A stretch of DNA of 13,427 nt, from positions 1-13,427 of the forward strand of contig JACMMK010000272.1 in assembly GCA_014379045.1 (NCBI GenBank), written 5' to 3'. Of the stretch, positions 1 to 7,632 are shown piece by piece. A program made the position numbers and the translations under genes. The notes below the pieces were generated by a model. It made no database searches, was not told the origin of the DNA, and saw nothing but the letters and a program-made list of their open reading frames with translations. Each line of letters starts with the position of its first letter. Position 1 is the first letter of the stretch. This stretch comes from Burkholderiales bacterium (GTDB lineage Bacteria; Pseudomonadota; Gammaproteobacteria; Burkholderiales; CAIKXV01).

Positions 1-10
1 GGATCTGCTG

Positions 11-2368
11 ATGAACGCTCCCGCCGACGCACGGCCTGCCGACCTTCTGCCTGAGTCCGCGCAGGCTGATGGTCCCTATGTCGGCCGCTCGATGCAGCGG
101 GTCGAAGACCTGCGCCTGCTGCGCGGCAAGGGCCGCTTCGCCGACGACATTGCACTGCCCGGCATGTTGCACGCGGCGCTGTTGCGCAGTTCGGTCGCGC
201 ACGCGCGCGTGCGCGCGATCGACACCCGTGCGGCGCGTGCGCTGCCCGGCGTCGAGGCGGTCATCACCGCAGCCGAGATCGTCGGCACACCCGGGAGCAC
301 GGTGCCGACGGTGCCGCTTCGGCTGCAGCCGCTCGAATGCATGGAGCCTTACCGGCAGCCGGTGATCGCCCAGGACCGGATCCGCCACGTCGGCGAGGTG
401 ATCGCGATCGTCGTCGCCGACTCGCTCGCGCGCGCAGAGGATGCGCTCGATGCGATCGAAGTCGACCTCGAAGCGCTGCCCGCGGTCGCCGACTGGCGCG
501 ACTCGGCACGCGACGAAACGCTGCTGTTCGAGGCAACCGGCACCAATCGCGGCGTCACCTTCACCGCGCGGCGCGGCGATATCGATGCCGCATTCGGTGC
601 GGCCGCGCATGTCCAGCATGAACGTTTCACCGTGCAGCGCCAGGCACCGGTGACGATGGAGACGCGCGGCGTCGTCGCCGACTGGGATAGCGCCAACGCA
701 CGCCTGATCGTCTACGGTGCGGCGAAAGTGCCGTTCTTCAATCGGGCGGCGAGCGCGGCGATGCTCGGCATGCCGCTCACCGCGGTCGATTTCATCGAGG
801 GCGACACCGGCGGCAGCTTCGGCGCGCGCGGTGAGTTCTATGTCGAGGACTTCCTGATCCCGTTCGCGGCCCGCCATGTCGGCCGCCCGGTCAAGTGGAT
901 CTGCGACCGCCGCGAAGACCTGATGACGATGGCGCAGTCGCGCGAATGCGAGGCCGAACTCGAGATGGCATTCGCGGCCGACGGCACGATCCTCGGCGTG
1001 CGCGGCAGCGCCTGGTGCGACCTGGGCGCCTACCCGCGCACCAACGGGTTGATCCAGCCGCGCAACATCCCGCACTTCCTCACCAATGCGTATCGGATCG
1101 AAGCGGTCGACGTCGCCTCGCACGTGCAGTTCACGAACAAGGGGCCGGCGGGCACCTATCGCGCCCCGGGGCGCTTCGAGACCACGCTGTTCTGCGAGCG
1201 GCTGCTCGAACTCGGGTCGCGCGCGCTCGGGCTCGATCCGATCGACGTGCGTCGGCGCAATCTCGTCACCGCGGCCGACATGCCGTGGCACTTCGCGACG
1301 CTGACCCCGTCGGCGCCCGAGTCGACCGGGCTGTCGGAGGCCGACAGCGGCGACTACCGCTCGACCTTCGAGCGCTGCCTGACCGAATTCGACTGGGCGG
1401 GCAAGCAGGCGCTGCAGGGCAAACTGATCGACGGGCGCCGGCACGGTATCGGGCTCGGCTGCTTCATCGAGGGCGGCGCCGCGGGTCCGCGCGAGAACGC
1501 CAAGATCGAACTCGCGCGCGACGGGTCGGTCACGCTGTACGTCGGCTCGACGTCGGTCGGACAGGGGCTCGAGACCTCGCTGGGTCAGATCGCGGCCGAT
1601 GCGCTCGGCATCCCGATGTCGAAACTCACGCTGCTGCATGGGTCGACCACCTACCTCAGCGAGGGCTTCGGCTCGTACCACTCGCGCTCGACGGTGATGG
1701 GCGGCTCGGCGCTCATCGATGCCGCGGGCAAGTTCAAGCAGGCCGTGCGCGATGCGGCGGCCACCTACCTCGAGTGCCTGTCCGAGCAGGTCGTGCTCGA
1801 CGGCACCGAGGCGAGATCGCCGCGCGGACGCACGATCGGTTTCGCCGAGCTCGGGCGCAACGAGACGATCTCGGTCGAGGGGACCTTCGCCAATCATCAT
1901 CACACCTGGGCCTATGGGTGTGCGGCGGCGCATGTCGCGGTCGATCCGCGCACCGGACACGTCGCACTGCTCGACTACCTCGTGGTCGAGGATGTCGGCC
2001 GTGCGGTGAACCCGCTGCTGCTGCACGGTCAGGTGATCGGCGGTACCGTGCAGGGGCTGGGCGGCGTGTTCCTCGAACAGATGATCTACGACGGCGAAGG
2101 GCAGATGCTCACCGGTTCGCTCGCCGACTATCTGGTACCCACCGCCAGCGACTTTCCGAACCTGCGCGCGATCGCGCTGGAAGAGTATCCGTCGCCGATC
2201 AACGCGCTCGGCGCCAAGGGCGCGGGCGAAGGCGGTACGATCGTCGTCGGTGCGGTGCTCGTCAATGCGATCGCCAATGCGCTCGCGACCTTCGGTGTCA
2301 ACCCGACCACGCTGCCGCTGTCGCCGTCGCGGCTGTGGCATCTGATCGACGACGCGCGCGCGCGATGA
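11..2368 (+). CDS. Xanthine dehydrogenase/aldehyde oxidase-family molybdopterin-binding large subunit
   Basis: This is the catalytic molybdenum-cofactor subunit of a three-part cytosolic hydroxylase that inserts water-derived oxygen at an electron-poor carbon. The 785 residues match the usual length. An N-terminal a/b hammerhead domain (about residues 25-150, with GRSMQRVEDLRLLRGKGRF) is followed by MoCo-binding motifs: EGDTGGSFGARGEF from residue 263, KGPAGTYRAPGRFE from 377, VGQGLET near 516, and LGAKGAGEGG with the presumed catalytic Glu740. The CO dehydrogenase active-site loop (AYRCSFR type) is absent, so it is not form I CoxL. The [2Fe-2S] and FAD subunits are not downstream. A TGA at bases 9-11 overlaps the ATG, so an upstream partner gene may end there. 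The substrate cannot be read from sequence; an N-heteroaromatic or aldehyde is typical. The family call is firm. Confidence 0.93.
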   Translation: MNAPADARPADLLPESAQADGPYVGRSMQRVEDLRLLRGKGRFADDIALPGMLHAALLRSSVAHARVRAIDTRAARALPGVEAVITAAEIVGTPGSTVPTVPLRLQPLECMEPYRQPVIAQDRIRHVGEVIAIVVADSLARAEDALDAIEVDLEALPAVADWRDSARDETLLFEATGTNRGVTFTARRGDIDAAFGAAAHVQHERFTVQRQAPVTMETRGVVADWDSANARLIVYGAAKVPFFNRAASAAMLGMPLTAVDFIEGDTGGSFGARGEFYVEDFLIPFAARHVGRPVKWICDRREDLMTMAQSRECEAELEMAFAADGTILGVRGSAWCDLGAYPRTNGLIQPRNIPHFLTNAYRIEAVDVASHVQFTNKGPAGTYRAPGRFETTLFCERLLELGSRALGLDPIDVRRRNLVTAADMPWHFATLTPSAPESTGLSEADSGDYRSTFERCLTEFDWAGKQALQGKLIDGRRHGIGLGCFIEGGAAGPRENAKIELARDGSVTLYVGSTSVGQGLETSLGQIAADALGIPMSKLTLLHGSTTYLSEGFGSYHSRSTVMGGSALIDAAGKFKQAVRDAAATYLECLSEQVVLDGTEARSPRGRTIGFAELGRNETISVEGTFANHHHTWAYGCAAAHVAVDPRTGHVALLDYLVVEDVGRAVNPLLLHGQVIGGTVQGLGGVFLEQMIYDGEGQMLTGSLADYLVPTASDFPNLRAIALEEYPSPINALGAKGAGEGGTIVVGAVLVNAIANALATFGVNPTTLPLSPSRLWHLIDDARAR

Positions 2369-2457
2369 GCCGGTGCGTATGCCACGCAGCCGGTCGCACG
2401 GCGATGCGCTGAACGATCGGTCGCGGTCCTTTTCTTTCACCCCTGGAGCGTGCCGCC

Positions 2458-3489
2458 ATGAAGCAGTCCCGCCTTTCGACCTTCGACGCGACGCGCCGAC
2501 ACGCGCTCGCACGACTCGGCTCCACGGGCGTGCTGGGCGCACTCGGCGGCGCCGCGGGACTGGGTGTATCGCTGCGTGAAGCCCAGGCGCAGGCCGCCAA
2601 GTTTCCCTCGCGGCCGATCCGCATGATCGCGGCGTTCGCGCCGGGCGGCGCGCTCGATCTGAATGCACGCGTCGCGGCGCATGCGCTGCAGGAGCAGCTC
2701 GGGCAGCCGGGCATCGTCGAGAACCGCGCTGGCGCGTCGGGCGTGATCGGCACCGAATTCGTCGCGCGCGCGACCCCCGACGGCTACACGCTGCTGCTCG
2801 GCGCCGCCGGCACGCACGGCATCAATCCGGTGCTGCAGAAGCTGCCGTACGACCCGGTCAAGGATTTCGCACCGGTGTCGCTGGTGTCGTCGGTGCCGCA
2901 TGTGCTGGTCGTGCATCCGTCGCTGCCGGTGAACACGCTGCAGGAATTCATCCAGTATTCGAAGACGAAGCCCGGGCTCAATTACGCCTCCTCGGGTACC
3001 GGCACGATCCATCACCTGGCGGCCGAGATGCTGCGCTCGATGATCGGCGCCGACTATATACATGTGCCGTACAAGGGCGCCGCACCGGCGATGACCGACG
3101 TGGTCGCAGGTCAGGTGCAGTGGATGTCGATCGAATACGCGCCCGCGTCGCCGATGATCAAGGCCGGCAAGCTGCGCGCGATCGCGCTCGCGACCTCGAA
3201 GCGCGTCCCCGGTATCGAGCTGCCGACAGCGGCCGAAGCAGGGCTGCCCGGATGGGAGGTGACCAACTGGTACGCGGTGTTCGCGCCCGCGGGCACCTCG
3301 CCCGAGGTAGTCGATACGCTGTCGAAAGCGATCGCGCGCGGCCTCACTGCTCCGGACGCGCGGGAACGGTTGTCCTCGCTCGGCGCGGTGCCGATCGGTG
3401 GCTCGCCGAGCGAGCTCGCCGCACTGGTCAAGGCCGAACTCACGCGCTGGTCGGCGATCGTCAAGGCGGCCAACGTCAAGGTCGAGTGA
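2458..3489 (+). CDS. Bug/TctC-family tripartite tricarboxylate transporter substrate-binding protein
   Basis: Predicted periplasmic binding protein of the Bug (TctC-like) family, which captures organic acids for TctAB-type transporters or for sensing. The 343 residues are a normal length. The N-terminus has a twin-arginine-like stretch (TRRHALARLG, residues 12-21), a hydrophobic Gly/Ala-rich core and a likely cleavage after AQA near residue 45, so Tat export is possible. The mature part begins with the hallmark FPSRPIRMIAAFAPGG, followed by ENRAGASGVIGTEFVA, TPDGYTLLLG and HVPYKGAAPA. GGAG lies 9 bases before the ATG. The gene sits 89 bases after the molybdenum hydroxylase on the same strand, so its ligand may be that enzyme's substrate; this is inference. 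No tctA or tctB gene is nearby. Confidence 0.93.
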   Translation: MKQSRLSTFDATRRHALARLGSTGVLGALGGAAGLGVSLREAQAQAAKFPSRPIRMIAAFAPGGALDLNARVAAHALQEQLGQPGIVENRAGASGVIGTEFVARATPDGYTLLLGAAGTHGINPVLQKLPYDPVKDFAPVSLVSSVPHVLVVHPSLPVNTLQEFIQYSKTKPGLNYASSGTGTIHHLAAEMLRSMIGADYIHVPYKGAAPAMTDVVAGQVQWMSIEYAPASPMIKAGKLRAIALATSKRVPGIELPTAAEAGLPGWEVTNWYAVFAPAGTSPEVVDTLSKAIARGLTAPDARERLSSLGAVPIGGSPSELAALVKAELTRWSAIVKAANVKVE

Positions 3490-3532
3490 GCGTCCGCGCG
3501 CGCCGCGCCGAGGCAGAGACCGGAAGGCGCGT

Positions 3533-3545
3533 CGGATACAATCCG
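3533..3545 (+). promoter_or_regulatory. Possible -10 element inside a short palindrome upstream of the lyase gene
   Basis: In the 111-base gap before the lyase gene, TACAAT (3537-3542) resembles a sigma-70 -10 box. It lies within the perfect inverted repeat CGGAT-ACA-ATCCG. No convincing -35 box is found 16-18 bases upstream. This could be an internal promoter with an overlapping operator, or chance. Confidence 0.3.
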
Positions 3546-3600
3546 GGAGCACGGGGCACTTGCCCGCGCCTGTCGCCACGCGCCACTCAGGAGTTTCGAC

Positions 3601-4494
3601 ATGCCCTCTTCTTCCGCACGCCAGCGTTTGCGAGAGCGCCTGACTTCGGGCCCGCTGGTCATCGCGCCCGGCATCTACGATGCCTACGGCGCGCGCCTGA
3701 CCGAGATGGCCGGATTCGAGGCGGTCTACATGACCGGCAACGGCGTCTCGGCAAGCCTGCTCGGCCGCGCCGATGTCGGCCTGGTCGATCTGACGATGTT
3801 CGCCGAGCACGCGCATCGCGCTGCGGCGGCGGTGGACATCCCGTTGATCTGCGACGCCGACACCGGCTATGGCAATGCGGTCAATGTCCGGCGCACGGTC
3901 GAGGAATTCGAAGCCGGCGGGGTCGCCGCGATCCACCTCGAAGATCAAGTGATGCCGAAGAAGTGCGGCCATATCCCCGGGGTGCGCCCGGTCGTGCCGC
4001 TGCGCGAACACGCGAAGAAGATCGAAGCCGCGGTCGCAGCAAGGCGCGACCCCGACTTCCTGATCATCGCGCGCACCGATGCCGCCGGTGCCCACGGACT
4101 GGACGATGCGATCGCACGCGTGAAGGCGTACCGTCAGGCGGGCGCCGACGTGATCTTCGTCGAGACGAAGAACAGCCCGACACTGCTCGACGACATGCGG
4201 CGCGTCACGCGCTCGGTCGATGCCCCCGCGCTGGTGAATGTCGAGGAGGGCGGCGCACTCGGTCAATTGACGACGACGCAGTTGCAGGAGCTCGGCTTTC
4301 GCATCGCGATCTACCCCGGTCTTGCGCGTTACGCGGCCGGCTTCGGCATCCGCCAGGCCCTCGACACGCTCAAACGCGATGGCAATACCCGCGCCGCGCG
4401 CGAGCGCATGCTGTCGTTCAAGGAATACAACGAGGCGCTGAAGCTCGACGACATCGTCGACTGGGAGCGTCGATACCTGCCGCCGCCGGAATAG
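3601..4494 (+). CDS. Isocitrate lyase/PEP mutase-superfamily C-C lyase (methylisocitrate or dimethylmalate lyase-like)
   Basis: A 297-residue cytosolic TIM-barrel enzyme of the isocitrate lyase/PEP mutase superfamily, about the size of methylisocitrate lyase. Visible features are the barrel start VIAPGIYDAYGARL, the Mg-binding stretch CDADTGYGN (Asp85, Asp87), HLED with Glu114, and the flexible loop KKCGH (Cys122) that carries the catalytic cysteine in true lyases. IIARTDA (Arg158) and VNVEEGG (Asn213) follow. The Cys loop argues against PEP mutase and oxaloacetate decarboxylase and for retro-aldol cleavage of a 2-alkylmalate-type acid, as in methylisocitrate or 2,3-dimethylmalate lyase. AGGAG lies 7 bases before the ATG. 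The nearby MmgE/PrpD gene, a family that includes 2-methylcitrate dehydratase, supports a methylcitrate-like reaction. The exact substrate is unknown; no prpC is present. Confidence 0.9.
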   Translation: MPSSSARQRLRERLTSGPLVIAPGIYDAYGARLTEMAGFEAVYMTGNGVSASLLGRADVGLVDLTMFAEHAHRAAAAVDIPLICDADTGYGNAVNVRRTVEEFEAGGVAAIHLEDQVMPKKCGHIPGVRPVVPLREHAKKIEAAVAARRDPDFLIIARTDAAGAHGLDDAIARVKAYRQAGADVIFVETKNSPTLLDDMRRVTRSVDAPALVNVEEGGALGQLTTTQLQELGFRIAIYPGLARYAAGFGIRQALDTLKRDGNTRAARERMLSFKEYNEALKLDDIVDWERRYLPPPE

Positions 4495-4528
4495 CGCTGC
4501 AGCCGCGCGACGCCCGCCTGCGCTGCCG

Positions 4529-4565
4529 CGTTCATGCGTTCACTCGTTCACTCGTTCACTCGTTC
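4529..4565 (+). repeat. Tandem 8-bp repeat, unit CGTTCACT
   Basis: Three perfect copies of CGTTCACT occupy 4537-4560. A degenerate copy (CGTTCATG) precedes them at 4529 and a partial copy (CGTTC) follows at 4561. The array lies in the 171-base gap between the lyase and dehydrogenase genes. An open frame beginning at ATG 4534, within the first degenerate copy, runs through the array into the dehydrogenase. The unit length is not a multiple of three, so copy-number change would break any such extended frame. It is the clearest simple repeat in the window. Confidence 0.9.
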
Positions 4566-4665
4566 GTTCCTTGTCAACGGTCTCATCTGCGTGCGGCGTC
4601 GATGCACGGTAACGCGCACCAACCCCATTCCGATCCCTCTACCTCATCCCCGGAGCCCGTCCTTA

Positions 4666-5691
4666 ATGCCGACCCTGATGATGTCGCACAAGTTCATCGA
4701 TGAACATGCGGCGCGCCTCGACGCGATCGCGAAGGCGAACGCGACGACCTTCAATCTCGTTCGCCTCGCGACGAACATCGAGTATCTGCCCGAGGATGTC
4801 GCCTCGACGATCGACATCGCCTACCTGTCGCGCGACATCCGGTTCGGTTCCGTCTCGCACTCCGGTCACTACGCGCCGGTGCCCGAGGCGTGTCCGCATT
4901 TCTTCGACCCGGTCGAGAAATCGAAGGGCTTCAAGTGGCTGCAGATCCCGAGTGCGGGCATCGACCGGCCGATCTACAGCGAACTGCTCGAACGCGGCAT
5001 CCGGATCTCGACCGGCGCCGGCACCCATGCCGAGCCGATCGCCCAGACCGCGATCGGCGCGATCCTGATGCTCTCGCGCGGTTTCATGAGCTGGCAGCCG
5101 GCGCAGCGCGCGCACCAGTGGGATGCGCTGCGCGACGAGCGCGCGCCGAAGGACCTGCGCGGCCAGACGCTGGTCATCGTCGGCGTGGGCTCGATCGGCG
5201 GCTACACCGCGCCGATCGCGAAGGCACTCGGCCTGAAGGTGATCGGCGTGCGCCGCAGTCCGAAGCGCGCCGACGACGCCGTCGACGAGATCGTGCCGCC
5301 GTCCGAACTCGATCGTTTGCTGCCGACCTGCGACTGGCTGATGCTCTGTTGTCCGCTGACCGACGAGACGCGCGGACTGATGAATGCGCGGCGCTTCGCG
5401 CTGATGAAGAAGGGCACGCACCTGCTCAATGTCGCGCGCGGTCCGGTGGTGGTCGAGAAAGACCTGATCGCCGCGCTCGAGAGCGGCCATCTCGGCGGTG
5501 CCTACCTCGACGTATTCGACGTCGAGCCGCTCGCGCCCGAGTCGCCGCTGTGGGACATGCCCAACGTGATCTGCACCCCGCACAATTCGTCGGCGTCCGA
5601 CGGCAACGACCGGCGCGCGGGCGAGATCTTCCTGACCAATCTCGACCGCTACCTGAAGGGCACGCCGCTGGTGAACGAGGTCAGGCTTTGA
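4666..5691 (+). CDS. D-2-hydroxyacid dehydrogenase (NAD(P)-dependent)
   Basis: Cytosolic oxidoreductase interconverting a 2-oxo acid and a D-2-hydroxy acid. From ATG 4666 the protein has 341 residues. The Rossmann motif GVGSIG is at residues 173-178. The family catalytic set is complete: Arg258 in NVARGP, Glu287 in DVFDVEP and His306 in TPHNSS. LMLCCPLTDETRGLMN before Arg258 is typical. A longer frame opens at ATG 4534, but its extra 44 residues (partly encoded by the 8-bp repeat, then Arg/Pro-rich) look non-coding. GGAG at 4652 lies 10 bases before ATG 4666. ATGs at 4678 and 4681 are alternatives. The stop overlaps the TTG start of the next gene, so the two are probably co-translated. It may handle glyoxylate, pyruvate or another keto acid released by the upstream lyase; that link is inference. 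Confidence 0.92.
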   Translation: MPTLMMSHKFIDEHAARLDAIAKANATTFNLVRLATNIEYLPEDVASTIDIAYLSRDIRFGSVSHSGHYAPVPEACPHFFDPVEKSKGFKWLQIPSAGIDRPIYSELLERGIRISTGAGTHAEPIAQTAIGAILMLSRGFMSWQPAQRAHQWDALRDERAPKDLRGQTLVIVGVGSIGGYTAPIAKALGLKVIGVRRSPKRADDAVDEIVPPSELDRLLPTCDWLMLCCPLTDETRGLMNARRFALMKKGTHLLNVARGPVVVEKDLIAALESGHLGGAYLDVFDVEPLAPESPLWDMPNVICTPHNSSASDGNDRRAGEIFLTNLDRYLKGTPLVNEVRL

Positions 5692-6413
5692 GTCGAGGTC
5701 CGGGCGCCGACACGCTGCACATCATCAGTGCCGGTGCGATGCAGGCGGTGGTGAGCGCGCTCGCACCGGAGTTCGAGCAGTCGACCGGAATGACGGTGCA
5801 CGTCACCTTCGGCGCGGTCGGTCAGCAGAAGGCGCGCGTGCTCGCCGGCGAACCCGCCGACGTGATCCTGCTCACGCCCGGGATGCTCGACGAGCTCGCG
5901 GTCTCGGGCTGGGTCGTCGCCGGTTCGCAGCGCACGCTCGGTCGCGTCGGCATGGGCGTGGTGGTACCGAACGGCCATCCCGGGGTCGACGTGTCGACGG
6001 TGGACGCGCTGCGCGCAGCGATGCTCGCCGCGCGGCTGATCGTCTATCCCGATCCGGCGATCGCCTCGGCCGGACGCAATTTCGACAATGCGCTGATCGC
6101 GATGGGGATCCGGGAGCAGCTCGCCGATCGGATCCGGCACTTCCCGAACGGCAATGCGTCGATGACCTGGCTCGGCGCGCAGCGCATCGACGGCTCGATC
6201 GGCGTCACCCAGGTGAGCGAGATCAGGCCGATCCCGACGATCACGTTGATCGGCGAAGTGCCGTCGCCGCTGCAGGTGATCACCGAGTACGGCGTGGCGC
6301 GTGCGGCGCGGTCGACGGCACCAGACCTGGGCGAGCAGTTCTTCACGCTGATCACGTCGGCCCGCGGGCGCGCCTTGATTCTCGAAAGCGGCTTCGCGCC
6401 GACCGATCAGTAA
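5688..6413 (+). CDS. ModA-like type 2 periplasmic-binding-fold protein without a signal peptide
   Basis: A 241-residue protein with a type 2 periplasmic-binding fold, closest in appearance to ModA-like extracellular substrate-binding proteins: LHIISAGAMQAVVSALAPEF at the start, VTFGAVGQQKARVLAGEPADVILLT in lobe one, and a C-terminal ARGRALILESGFAP. The start is uncertain. TTG 5688 sits in a TTGA overlap with the preceding stop; the first ATG (5739) would cut into the first beta strand. From TTG only about nine residues precede the fold, so no signal peptide is possible unless a start lies upstream inside the dehydrogenase gene, which is unlikely. No ABC permease or ATPase gene is adjacent. 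It may be a cytosolic small-molecule binder or sensor for the pathway. The family is clear; the ligand is unknown. Confidence 0.85.
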   Translation: MSRGPGADTLHIISAGAMQAVVSALAPEFEQSTGMTVHVTFGAVGQQKARVLAGEPADVILLTPGMLDELAVSGWVVAGSQRTLGRVGMGVVVPNGHPGVDVSTVDALRAAMLAARLIVYPDPAIASAGRNFDNALIAMGIREQLADRIRHFPNGNASMTWLGAQRIDGSIGVTQVSEIRPIPTITLIGEVPSPLQVITEYGVARAARSTAPDLGEQFFTLITSARGRALILESGFAPTDQ

Positions 6414-6451
6414 CATCGGGCGCGGCACTTGCCCTCGACGGCAGCATCCGT

Positions 6452-6484
6452 CTGCGGCCAAAAGCCGAAGCAGCACCCGTTTTT
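6452..6484 (+). terminator. Weak candidate intrinsic terminator
   Basis: An imperfect stem (CTG+CGGC pairing with GCCG+CAG, with three unpaired bases AAG on the right arm) has a CAAAA loop and is followed six bases later by a run of five T (6480-6484). It lies in the 122-base gap between the ModA-like and second Bug genes. The stem is short and interrupted, so this is only a candidate. Confidence 0.25.
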
Positions 6485-6535
6485 CCGCTACATTGGTCCC
6501 TACAAGAGCCCCAGGCCAATTTCAGGAGGAGCGTC

Positions 6536-7558
6536 ATGCGAATCATCGGCGTAACGCACGTGAGCGAACGATCGGCTCTGCGCGCAAAGGTCCATGCAGC
6601 AGTCGCTGCCGTGCTCGCGGCATGGCTCGCAACCACCTCACCGGCGGGGCTCGCCCAACTCACCTACCCGGTAAAACCGATCCGCCTGATCGTGCCGTTC
6701 ACGCCGGGCGGCCCGACCGACCAGACCGCCCGGCTGCTCGCGCAGAAGATCACCGAATCCTGGGGACAGCAGGTGGTGATCGAGAACCGCGGCGGCGCGA
6801 ACGGCAACATCGGCATGGAGGTGGCGGTCAAGTCGCCGCCGGACGGCTATACCTGGGTGATCGCCACCGTCGGCACGATCGCGGTGAACCCCTCGCTGTA
6901 CATGCTGCCGTTCGACATGCTGAAGGACTTCGCGCCGGTCATCCATCTCACCAATTCGCCGGCGGTGCTGGTGGTACACCCGTCGCTGCCGGTGAAGTCC
7001 GTCAAGGAACTGATCGCGCTCGCGCGCAAACGACCGGGCGAACTCACCTTCGGTTCGTCAGGCTCGGGCGGGCTCGGACACATCTCGGGCGAGATGTTCC
7101 GGCAACTGGCCGAGCTCGACATGGTGCACGTGCCGTACAAGAGTTCGGCGCCCGCGCTCGTGGATCTGCTCGGCGGGCAGATCTCGATGCTGTTCGAGAA
7201 CACCATCAGCGCGACGCCGCATGTCAAGGCGGGCAGGCTGCGCGCGCTGGCGGTCAGCACGGCCACGCGCACGCCGGTGTTGCCCACCGTGCCGACGGTC
7301 GCCGAGTCGGGGCTGCCCGGTTACGCGAACAACTCGTGGAACGGCATTCTGGTCCCGGCCGGCACGCCGCGCGAACTCGTGACGCGGATCAACGGCGAGA
7401 TGGTGCGCATCCTGCGCGAGCCCGATACCCGCGAGCGACTGACCAATGTCGGCGCCGAGATCGTCGGCAGCACGCCGGAGGAATTCGGCGCGATGATCAA
7501 GACCGAGATCGACAAGCTGGCGCGGGTCGTGAAGGCCGCGAAAATTCGCATCGACTGA
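6536..7558 (+). CDS. Second Bug/TctC-family substrate-binding protein
   Basis: A 340-residue Bug-family periplasmic binding protein. A Sec-type signal (Arg/Lys-containing start, then an Ala/Val-rich core around residues 20-38) ends with GLA at residue 40. The mature chain begins QLTYPVKPIRLIVPFTPGGP, the family hallmark, followed by ENRGGANGNIGMEV, PPDGYTWV and HVPYKSSAPALVDLLGGQ. A strong AGGAGG lies at 6524-6529, six bases before the ATG. It is clearly different in sequence from the Bug protein at 2458, so this is not a recent tandem duplication. It has no membrane partners in the window and probably feeds a shared TctAB-type permease encoded elsewhere. The ligand is unknown; an organic acid is usual for the family. 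Confidence 0.93.
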   Translation: MRIIGVTHVSERSALRAKVHAAVAAVLAAWLATTSPAGLAQLTYPVKPIRLIVPFTPGGPTDQTARLLAQKITESWGQQVVIENRGGANGNIGMEVAVKSPPDGYTWVIATVGTIAVNPSLYMLPFDMLKDFAPVIHLTNSPAVLVVHPSLPVKSVKELIALARKRPGELTFGSSGSGGLGHISGEMFRQLAELDMVHVPYKSSAPALVDLLGGQISMLFENTISATPHVKAGRLRALAVSTATRTPVLPTVPTVAESGLPGYANNSWNGILVPAGTPRELVTRINGEMVRILREPDTRERLTNVGAEIVGSTPEEFGAMIKTEIDKLARVVKAAKIRID

Positions 7559-7632
7559 CTCTGGAGTAGAGTCGAGGTACTGGTGCACCATCCCTGCGGT
7601 TCGACCGAGCCGCATTCGACAAGGAGACATCC

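Noticed and set aside
11..2368. Identification as CO dehydrogenase CoxL
   Set aside because: The diagnostic Cys-containing AYRCSFR active-site loop is absent; the equivalent region reads GTYRAPGRFE.
895..2412. 505-codon + strand frame inside the Mo-hydroxylase gene
   Set aside because: Overlaps the firmly identified hydroxylase in another frame; Arg-rich translation without motifs.
2437..4266. 609-codon open frame on the - strand
   Set aside because: Antisense shadow of the first Bug and the lyase genes, with Arg/His/Gly-rich composition and no domain motif.
4534..4665. N-terminal extension of the dehydrogenase from ATG 4534
   Set aside because: The extra 44 residues come from the 8-bp repeat and Arg/Pro-rich sequence unlike the family; a better-placed ribosome binding site precedes ATG 4666.
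3120..4703. 527-codon + strand frame across the Bug and lyase genes
   Set aside because: Out of frame with both recognised proteins; low-complexity Arg/Ala/Gly content.
4890..5687. Upstream part of the open frame that contains the ModA-like gene
   Set aside because: It overlaps the hydroxyacid dehydrogenase in another frame and reads as Arg-rich shadow; only the part from TTG 5688 resembles a protein family.
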